A DNA stretch of 21,588 nucleotides from a virus, in IMG/VR virus record IMGVR_UViG_3300027996_000193, positions 1 through 21,588 of that record. One strand, 5' to 3'. The position numbers were made by a program, and so were the translations under genes. A model generated the notes under the pieces. The model made no database searches, had not been told where the DNA came from, and saw only the letters and a list, made by a program, of their open reading frames with translations. Below, piece by piece: positions 16,211 to 21,588 of this stretch; position 1 is the stretch's first letter; each line of letters opens with the position of its first letter.

Positions 16211-18199
16211 TTAAAATAATTTTAATTGTTTAATTTTTGGGCCAGCTACATTTTCAATTTCTTTATATATAGCATTTAGATAATAATCATTGTTTATATT
16301 ATAATCTTCCCATGTTTTATTTTCATATTCATTAAATATGGTTATTAACCATTTACCACTTTGCGGTTGTATTTCACGTCCATCTGCATTATTTATTTTT
16401 ACTAATTTAGATCCTTGATTGCTTATAAAATATCTAATTGTTTTTTGTAATGATTCTTCTTCATATTTACCTTTAACTACTGATCTAGATTTAAAAGACC
16501 AATTTCCTTTAATTTTAACACCTAGACAATAATCAAATATATTTTTATTTTTAGAAATATATTTCTCAGGAGATATATTATGAATAAAATAATAGAACAA
16601 TGCTTTAGTTGATATTAAATTGCTTTTGTTTTTATGCAAAGGAAAATCATTAAATACAAAACGTCCTTTACACTTTACACCAGCATGATAATATTTACCA
16701 TTTTCTATTTTAAATAATTCATAATCTTTTTCTTTTTTTAATTTAAAATATTGTTCTTTTTCTACTTCTTTGTATGCATTCACAGCTATATAACTGTTTA
16801 CATCAGCTAAAACAATCTTTTGATATTGATCATGTTCCAAATTTAAACTAGTTATTTCTTCCCATTCTTTACAAATTTTAAGATAATCATCTTTCTTATT
16901 TTTAGGTATCATTGTTTCTATACCATCTGTATTTTGCATTATAGGAATAGATCCTGGTATATTTTCCATAATCATTTCATATAACATCATAAGTGACAAT
17001 TGTCCATTAATAGTTATTTGCATAGTGAATTGTGGATCATATAAGAAACTAAATTTATCATTACTTAAACCATATGTAGAATTAAGAATAATTTTATATG
17101 TATAATTTGTTGGATCTGATTTAGGAATTTTTTTCCTTTCATTAAAGAACCATTCATATTGTTCACAAAACTCTTCTTTTGGCAAATGAGCTGGTGCCCA
17201 TTTGTTTCTAATAGCAAGATTAGGATAAAAACTAGTAACATCTGAAGACATTATTATCATATCATCATTTTGCTCGTATATACCACTTTTATTAGCACCA
17301 TGAACACCACCTAAACCAAAGTCTGTTTTCATACCTTGATAAGATATTGAAACTTTAAACCCTCCTTTAGTGTTTTCAGGATATACAATTTTATCTTTAA
17401 ATTGATTAAGTAAATTTTCAAAAATTGGATTATTAAATTTTAAATATGGAAGTAAAATATCTTTTACGATAATTTCATTTCTAATAGTATTAGAATATTT
17501 AATATCTTGTTTTTTAATTTTTGTTTTTTTACTTAAAAAATGTAAAAACAATTCTTTAGATATTTTAGTTTCAGAAGCACTATATAAGTTTATCTTATAT
17601 TTATCTGTTAGATTTTTTCTTAAAGTTATATCTTTAGTTGATTTCCAAAAAATCTTTTTTGTAGATTCAACATCATTTATACAATAATTAACAATCATAT
17701 CTACTTCTTTTTGTGTATGTATATATGTATCATGTTTAATAGGCATATCTTTTAAATTATGCCAATCCATTGAAAATTGAATCCACTTAAGACTAGATCT
17801 TTTAGCAGCATTATCCCAATGATTTAATTTATAAACATCTAATTGAGGTATTTGCATATTATATTCATAATAATCTAAAAAATCTCTATTATTAGATTTA
17901 TCAATTACATGTTGAGCACATTTATATATTTCAAATGCTAATTCAGATGGTTGTAATGACATCCATTCAAATTGTTTATCTAAAATATATTCTGTTATTT
18001 GTGCGTCAAATGCTAAACCATTATAAGAAATATGTCTTTCTTTATCAATTACATTCTGTGTTAAGAATTTTGTAAATTCATCAAAATCATTTTTTAAATC
18101 ATGTATGATAAATATTTTAGTTTCTTTAGTTTTATAATGTTGAAATACTCCACAAAAGAAATTAATCATAGTTTCATAATCCATTACCCAATGGTTCAT
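16211..18199 (-). CDS. Family B DNA polymerase with 3'-5' exonuclease
   Basis: A 662-residue replicative polymerase. Exonuclease motifs are all present: ExoI D7-Y-E9, ExoII YNGLAFD at 59-65, ExoIII Y172-x3-D176. Polymerase motifs: GLGGVHGA near 295-302 between the domains; motif A SSDVTSFYP with D320; motif B K369-x3-NSTYG; motif C QNTDG with D425. Motif C lacks the first aspartate of the usual DTD and reads NTD, a variant I recall from other phage family B enzymes. Only 43 residues lie between D320 and N373's lysine, so there is no room for the TPR1 insertion of phi29-type protein-primed polymerases. The fingers are compact. Crassvirales use either family A or family B polymerases, so this phage belongs to the family B type. 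The start at 18199 has an A/T-rich leader with a perfect palindrome and a terminator 31 bases upstream. The DUF932-like gene follows after one base. Confidence 0.92.
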   Translation of the reverse strand: MNHWVMDYETMINFFCGVFQHYKTKETKIFIIHDLKNDFDEFTKFLTQNVIDKERHISYNGLAFDAQITEYILDKQFEWMSLQPSELAFEIYKCAQHVIDKSNNRDFLDYYEYNMQIPQLDVYKLNHWDNAAKRSSLKWIQFSMDWHNLKDMPIKHDTYIHTQKEVDMIVNYCINDVESTKKIFWKSTKDITLRKNLTDKYKINLYSASETKISKELFLHFLSKKTKIKKQDIKYSNTIRNEIIVKDILLPYLKFNNPIFENLLNQFKDKIVYPENTKGGFKVSISYQGMKTDFGLGGVHGANKSGIYEQNDDMIIMSSDVTSFYPNLAIRNKWAPAHLPKEEFCEQYEWFFNERKKIPKSDPTNYTYKIILNSTYGLSNDKFSFLYDPQFTMQITINGQLSLMMLYEMIMENIPGSIPIMQNTDGIETMIPKNKKDDYLKICKEWEEITSLNLEHDQYQKIVLADVNSYIAVNAYKEVEKEQYFKLKKEKDYELFKIENGKYYHAGVKCKGRFVFNDFPLHKNKSNLISTKALFYYFIHNISPEKYISKNKNIFDYCLGVKIKGNWSFKSRSVVKGKYEEESLQKTIRYFISNQGSKLVKINNADGREIQPQSGKWLITIFNEYENKTWEDYNINNDYYLNAIYKEIENVAGPKIKQLKLF

Positions 18200-18204
18200 A
18201 TTTT

Positions 18205-18220
18205 TAATTTTTAAAAATTA
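18205..18220. promoter_or_regulatory. Perfect 16-base palindrome just upstream of the DNA polymerase start
   Basis: TAATTTTTAAAAATTA reads the same on both strands and lies 5 bases upstream of the ATG at 18199, between that start and the terminator at 18231-18251. It could be an operator site, or a weak hairpin around the translation start. Being only A and T it may also be chance. Confidence 0.3.
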
Positions 18221-18224
18221 GAGC

Positions 18225-18251
18225 AAAAAAAAGCACGGACTATCCGTGCTT
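18225..18251 (-). terminator. Intrinsic terminator between the 150-residue gene and DNA polymerase B
   Basis: A perfect 9-bp stem AAGCACGGA/TCCGTGCTT (18231-18239 with 18243-18251) has a 3-base loop. On the minus strand it is followed by eight T (A run 18225-18232 on the plus strand). It comes 20 bases after the stop of the gene ending at 18272 and only 31 bases before the DNA polymerase start. Confidence 0.85.
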
Positions 18252-18271
18252 ATAATAAAGAATTAACTTTA

Positions 18272-18724
18272 TTAAACTTTAATCAAATCAACTGGAGGAG
18301 GTGTAGTTCCTAAAAGATTAGGGCTTTCCATAGTTTTTAGATCAAGAAATTTTTTATAATCATATTGATCATAATTTACTGCCATATTGACTATAAAATC
18401 ATCAATCTCATCTCTATTTGTAATATAATACTCACTATAGCTTTCTACAGTAACTCTTTGTTTTTGATGAGGTTCTTCTTTTGTGATTTTAGCTTTTCTC
18501 ATTTTTGGATCACCATTTTCATCAAGTCTTTCAACCATGTGAAAAACATCTTTTTTCTTGGTTCCAATCACTGCTAATACTTTTGCCATTGGATTAAAAA
18601 TAGCTTCAATATAAGGTGAATCTTCTGTTATTGGCATTAATTTAAACGTTTCTGTTGGTCCGTAATTGCCAGTTACTAGTAACATAGAGGGATTACCCCA
18701 TTTTTTTGTTTTTTTATCAGACAT
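18272..18724 (-). CDS. Conserved-looking 150-residue protein of unknown function
   Basis: I cannot assign a function. The protein opens with a basic stretch (SDKKTKKWGNPS), then a beta-rich segment (MLLVTGNYGPTETFKLMPI), then IEAIFNPMAKVLAVIGTKKKDVFHMVERLDENGDPK, a likely beta-sheet region, and a C-terminal helical part with several tyrosines (YSEYYITNRDEIDDFIVNMAVNYDQYDYKKFL). There is no signal peptide or membrane segment. The overall pattern reminds me of a short protein found next to replication genes in other crAss-like phages, but I cannot name it. It has its own candidate promoter immediately upstream and a strong terminator immediately downstream, so it can be made as a monocistronic transcript, which suggests a need for high or separately timed expression. 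A small DNA- or protein-binding factor in replication is a guess from position only. Confidence 0.6.
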   Translation of the reverse strand: MSDKKTKKWGNPSMLLVTGNYGPTETFKLMPITEDSPYIEAIFNPMAKVLAVIGTKKKDVFHMVERLDENGDPKMRKAKITKEEPHQKQRVTVESYSEYYITNRDEIDDFIVNMAVNYDQYDYKKFLDLKTMESPNLLGTTPPPVDLIKV

Positions 18725-18752
18725 ATTATTTCATGATTTTAGTTTTAAATAA

Positions 18753-18784
18753 CAAATCTAATTATAATTTAGTTATATTACAAA
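18753..18784 (-). promoter_or_regulatory. Candidate Bacteroidota-type promoter for the 150-residue gene
   Basis: On the minus strand a TTTG (18784-18781) is followed after 20 bases by TAGATTTG (18760-18753), an exact match to the Bacteroidota -7 box TAnnTTTG with a -33 TTTG. Transcription would start near 18747, leaving a leader of roughly 20-25 bases before the ATG at 18724. The -33 box lies inside the end of the upstream gene. Single boxes occur often in AT-rich DNA, but both boxes with fitting spacing directly before a gene that also has its own terminator make it credible. Confidence 0.5.
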
Positions 18785-19340
18785 TTGATTTATCACTAAT
18801 TTTTATTTTGAATAGTTCTTTTTTAATATCAGGTTTACTACATAATTGACCAACTTCCTTAAGTGTATTAGAATTAATATTTAATAATTCTGCATAATTA
18901 TCATAATAATCATCAGGATATAAATAACTATGTATTAATCTATAATTAGCACTTTTTTCACCATAAAAATTTTTTATTTTTATTTTTAACTCACCAGATA
19001 ATTTTGAATATATTCCATTTCTAAAATTATACCAATCATGTCCTGATTCTTCAAATGTAAACACATATAGTGCTTTATTTGGTGATATTTCAAAATAATC
19101 ACAAAATAATGAATTATTTAAAAGTTTATTTTCTTCAAATTTTAAATATTCAGGATCATCTCTTAACTCATATTCACATATTAACATCCTATCTGAAGCA
19201 TCAATCTTATCATCCCAAGAGATATAAGTTTGAATAGGAGAAATATTTGAACTTCTTTTTATTTCTAATGCAGGGTATAAGAATACCCTTGATTTTTGAA
19301 AGTAGCTGTCATATAATTTTTTTATTTTATACTTTCCCAT
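18762..19340 (-). CDS. 192-residue protein of unknown function in the nuclease operon
   Basis: I do not recognise a family with a known activity. The N-terminus MGKYKIKKLYDSYFQKSRVF is basic and aromatic. The middle has IQTYISWDDKI and a likely helix DPEYLKFEENKLL, then ISPNKALYVFTFEE, a probable beta strand pair. After that come a short basic stretch (KIKIKNFYG) and SYLYPDDYYDNYAELL, and the C-terminal part contains VGQLCSKPDIKKELF. It is soluble-looking, with no signal or membrane segment and no metal-binding cluster. Its start lies 14 bases after the stop of the PD-(D/E)XK nuclease, so the two are cotranscribed. The alternation of short strands and helices and the conserved-looking aromatic and charged patches argue for a real folded protein. 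I recall similar proteins in crAss-like phage genomes, without any assigned role. Confidence 0.6.
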   Translation of the reverse strand: MGKYKIKKLYDSYFQKSRVFLYPALEIKRSSNISPIQTYISWDDKIDASDRMLICEYELRDDPEYLKFEENKLLNNSLFCDYFEISPNKALYVFTFEESGHDWYNFRNGIYSKLSGELKIKIKNFYGEKSANYRLIHSYLYPDDYYDNYAELLNINSNTLKEVGQLCSKPDIKKELFKIKISDKSICNITKL

Positions 19341-19354
19341 TTTTTATAAAAATA

Positions 19355-20335
19355 TTATAACACAATTTCACCTTTTGAAAATTTGTAAGGTAATTGATAT
19401 TCTTTATTCTTATAATGATAATCTGCTTCTTCTATAACTTTTTCCATATCAAGTTTCCATTGATGAAGTGTGTTGATTGTAACTGGAAAAGGGTATACTA
19501 AATTGTTTTTATCTACTACAATAAAGTGAAAAACAATTTTATAATCCTTTTCATTATCTCTTAGGTTTCCTTTTATTAATTCAACATAAATAGCAGCTTG
19601 TAACCAATATTTATAATATTGAACTGAATCAGGAAAGTCAGCAAGTGGTTTTTGAGTGGTTTTGATGTCGTTTATAAAAACGGTCTTTGTTGAGTGATCA
19701 ATTACAAAGTTATCAATTATTCCTTTTAATCCAAATTTTTTATCTTTAAATTTTTCAATTTGTAAAGGTTTTTCATTGTATACTTCAAGCAATTCAAAAC
19801 TTTGACCTAGTTTTAATAAATCATTTGATTTTTGACAAGATTTAAAAGATTTTACTTTTTCTTGCATTTCAAATTTTATTTCTTGATCTATTACATCTTT
19901 GTTTTTAGACTCACATAAAAATTTAAAATATTTTATATTTGAATCAGTTTGAATTTTAGCAAGTCTTTTTTCATCAGTACTTAATGATTGATGTAATTGA
20001 GCAAAATGTAACCATTTTATAATTTCATCATCATAATCAGATAAATCCATACTATTTTTTGTAGGATATACTTTATATAATGCGTCAATTATTTTTTTAT
20101 TATTTCCAGAAGGAAGTTTGAAGTCAATAACTTTAAATTTTTCATCAAATTTATCTTCTTCAACAAGAAGACAATGAAGCACCTTTCCTTCTAAAAGGTG
20201 CTTATCAGTTCTATCTTCTTTTTGTTTTAATATATACCAATTATAAAATAATGTTGGTGAGTATAATAATTTATTTAAGCTTGAATAACTAAAATAAAAT
20301 TTATTTTTATAAAACTCATTTAAATGTTCATTCAT
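19355..20335 (-). CDS. PD-(D/E)XK nuclease, RecE/exonuclease VIII-like
   Basis: A 326-residue protein with the ordered signatures of RecB/RecE-type nucleases: an N-terminal YSSLNKLLYSPTLFY (17-31) as the S-x-L helix; GKVLH (50-54) with the conserved histidine; a catalytic aspartate in GIIDNFVID (D208); D223-I-K225-T as the D-x-K core; and QAAIY (246-250) as the Q-x3-Y helix. This is the PDDEXK family next to DUF3799/exonuclease VIII, which degrades one strand of duplex DNA in a metal-dependent way to make tails for recombination or to process replication intermediates. The length fits a stand-alone nuclease domain. It follows the gene at the right edge with an 8-base ATGAATGA overlap and precedes the 192-residue gene by 14 bases, in an operon leading towards DNA polymerase. 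No annealing protein is recognisable in the window, so a recombination partner, if any, lies outside. Cas4-like iron-sulfur cysteines are absent. Confidence 0.8.
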   Translation of the reverse strand: MNEHLNEFYKNKFYFSYSSLNKLLYSPTLFYNWYILKQKEDRTDKHLLEGKVLHCLLVEEDKFDEKFKVIDFKLPSGNNKKIIDALYKVYPTKNSMDLSDYDDEIIKWLHFAQLHQSLSTDEKRLAKIQTDSNIKYFKFLCESKNKDVIDQEIKFEMQEKVKSFKSCQKSNDLLKLGQSFELLEVYNEKPLQIEKFKDKKFGLKGIIDNFVIDHSTKTVFINDIKTTQKPLADFPDSVQYYKYWLQAAIYVELIKGNLRDNEKDYKIVFHFIVVDKNNLVYPFPVTINTLHQWKLDMEKVIEEADYHYKNKEYQLPYKFSKGEIVL

Positions 20336-21588
20336 TTTTTATTTCTTTTAATTCATTTTCAGAAAGTGGTACATCAACTCCAAAGTATCTTTTTACATCA
20401 TTACTTACTGTAATAGTATTTACTTTAAATATAGAATGTATACTACATCCTTCATTATACATTTCAGTTTTAACTAAAGGCATCAATTCATTTAAAATAT
20501 CTGCAGTTAAATATTTTTTGTCCATTAAACATTTAACTATACAATCATATGATGGATTATACCAATGACTTAAATCAATAAACTTTATTAAACTTTTAAA
20601 ATTAACATGATTACGTTCTGGACAGTTCCAGATTGTATTTCCATATTCTCTAAATATTAATAAAATTTTATGTAAAGATGTTTTATAATTGCTATTAGCA
20701 ATAATTTCCATAGCCATAATATGATTTTTTTTATCATCACTATGTAACATAATTTTTAATTGCTCCATCATTTCATTATCAATTGTTATTGAACTTTCAT
20801 TAACTAAATCAATCAATGTTGTATCAAGTATATTTATTACAGAATTTGGAACAGATAAAAGTTTATTTAAATCTTTGATTTTTTGATATGAATTATCTAA
20901 TAATTTCCAATTATAATTTTCTTTATTTTCAAATTCTTCTTCCCCAAACATTTCACAATACGTTGATTCTATTCCTAATTTTAACTTTTCTGCATCTTTT
21001 TCAGATTTTGTTTTTTTGTTGTTTTGTGGATTATTATAATAATGTTGTTGACAAGATTGTCCAAATAATTCTTTATAATAATATTTTGGAAGTAATACTT
21101 TATCAAATTCATTATTTTTAAGAACATTTATAAAATCAGGAATTTTATCTAAATAATTAAGATTTAAAAAGTCAATAAAATTATTTTTATCAATTAAAGC
21201 ATTATAACCAGTGCCATAATATAAAAATAAATTTGATATCCAATTAGCAGATATAACATTTACATTTGCTTTTTCAGGTTTTACAGTTATTGTAATTTTT
21301 TTATCTTTACCCCATTCTCTAACTTTATGTCTTGGGATTGTACATCCTGCACCAAAAAATAATTTATCATTTTTTTGAAAGTTATATGTATTTGATAAAT
21401 TTAAGTTTTCTGTATTATTACCATTTAAACATATATATTCTTCACTATAAGAAATAAATTTAAATTTAGTTTCAATAATATTTTTATAATCTGAATAATC
21501 CTTATTAATTATTTCATTATTTTGATCATTAAGAGGAGGTATAATCTCTTTTATTTTTATTACTTTTTTAAAATTAGATTTTTCCTTT
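20328..21588 (-). CDS. Large unidentified protein, 5' end beyond the right edge
   Basis: The frame stays open from the TGA at 20328-20330 to the right edge, giving 419 visible residues. An ATG at 20951 looks like a start but is internal, since coding sequence continues upstream with the same composition. Visible parts: FFGAGCTIPRHKVREWG near 75-92 of the visible part; a beta-rich stretch with many Ile/Val/Thr just after; ISNLFLYYGTGYNALI; a low-complexity linker rich in Asn and Lys (NNPQNNKKTKSEKDAEK); and a helical C-terminal half with EQLKIMLHSDDKKNHIMAMEIIANSNYKTS, which looks like alpha-helical repeats of the HEAT type (uncertain), and three separated cysteines (WNCPERNHVNF, YDCIVKC). I cannot name a function. 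It overlaps the nuclease gene by 8 bases, so it is translationally coupled to it and probably belongs to the same DNA-processing operon. Confidence 0.65.
   Translation of the reverse strand, partial: KEKSNFKKVIKIKEIIPPLNDQNNEIINKDYSDYKNIIETKFKFISYSEEYICLNGNNTENLNLSNTYNFQKNDKLFFGAGCTIPRHKVREWGKDKKITITVKPEKANVNVISANWISNLFLYYGTGYNALIDKNNFIDFLNLNYLDKIPDFINVLKNNEFDKVLLPKYYYKELFGQSCQQHYYNNPQNNKKTKSEKDAEKLKLGIESTYCEMFGEEEFENKENYNWKLLDNSYQKIKDLNKLLSVPNSVINILDTTLIDLVNESSITIDNEMMEQLKIMLHSDDKKNHIMAMEIIANSNYKTSLHKILLIFREYGNTIWNCPERNHVNFKSLIKFIDLSHWYNPSYDCIVKCLMDKKYLTADILNELMPLVKTEMYNEGCSIHSIFKVNTITVSNDVKRYFGVDVPLSENELKEIKNE

Noticed and set aside
16211-18199. Protein-primed (phi29-type) replication
   Set aside because: Too few residues between motifs A and B for a TPR1 insertion, and no terminal protein gene is seen in the window.
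20328-20951. Start codon at 20951 for the right-edge gene, giving a 207-residue protein
   Set aside because: The same frame continues upstream without a stop to the window edge, with protein-like composition throughout, so this ATG is internal.

Overview
The window looks like part of a crAss-like phage genome (order Crassvirales), a group of tailed phages that infect Bacteroidota. No database search was possible. The assignment rests on several signals together: a giant virion-type RNA polymerase with the DFDID catalytic signature; next to it a 3160-residue multidomain protein with a zincin motif; a family B DNA polymerase with the phage NTDG motif C; very AT-rich DNA (by eye about a quarter G+C); A/T-rich leaders without clear Shine-Dalgarno sequences; and one good Bacteroidota-type promoter. 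All three stop codons (TAA, TAG, TGA) end genes here, so the standard bacterial code fits and no stop recoding is needed.

Layout. Positions 1-13295 are all plus strand. They hold the 3' part of the RNA polymerase gene (open at the left edge), then a 9.5-kb gene for a giant protein with a peptidase-like HExxH site and several phage polyprotein signatures, then a 120-residue SET-domain protein. The three are packed with a 1-base gap and a 1-base overlap and read as the end of one long late operon. Positions 13296-13413 are a convergent junction with one intrinsic terminator for each strand. From 13414 to the right edge everything is minus strand. Read in transcription order (right to left) it holds an unidentified protein open at the right edge, a PD-(D/E)XK nuclease of the RecE/ExoVIII-like type, an unidentified 192-residue protein, an unidentified 150-residue protein with its own candidate promoter and a terminator, DNA polymerase B, a DUF932-like protein with a long acidic tail ending in DFEF, another terminator, a Myb/SANT-like DNA-binding protein, and a spore-photoproduct-lyase-like radical SAM protein.

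How the parts may work together. The plus-strand genes would make proteins packaged in the capsid and delivered with the DNA: a virion RNA polymerase for the first transcripts and a giant cargo protein. The SET protein may modify one of these or a host target. The minus-strand genes form a replication, recombination and repair block. The polymerase and nuclease handle DNA, the DUF932 protein may act as a single-strand-DNA or replisome partner, and the SPL-like enzyme may repair UV lesions or modify DNA.

There is no gene-free stretch over 300 bases. I saw no tRNA, rRNA, CRISPR array or insertion sequence. The most unusual items are the SET protein with an altered NH motif, the SPL-like enzyme that keeps the hydrogen-donor cysteine, and the SSB-like tail on the DUF932 protein.
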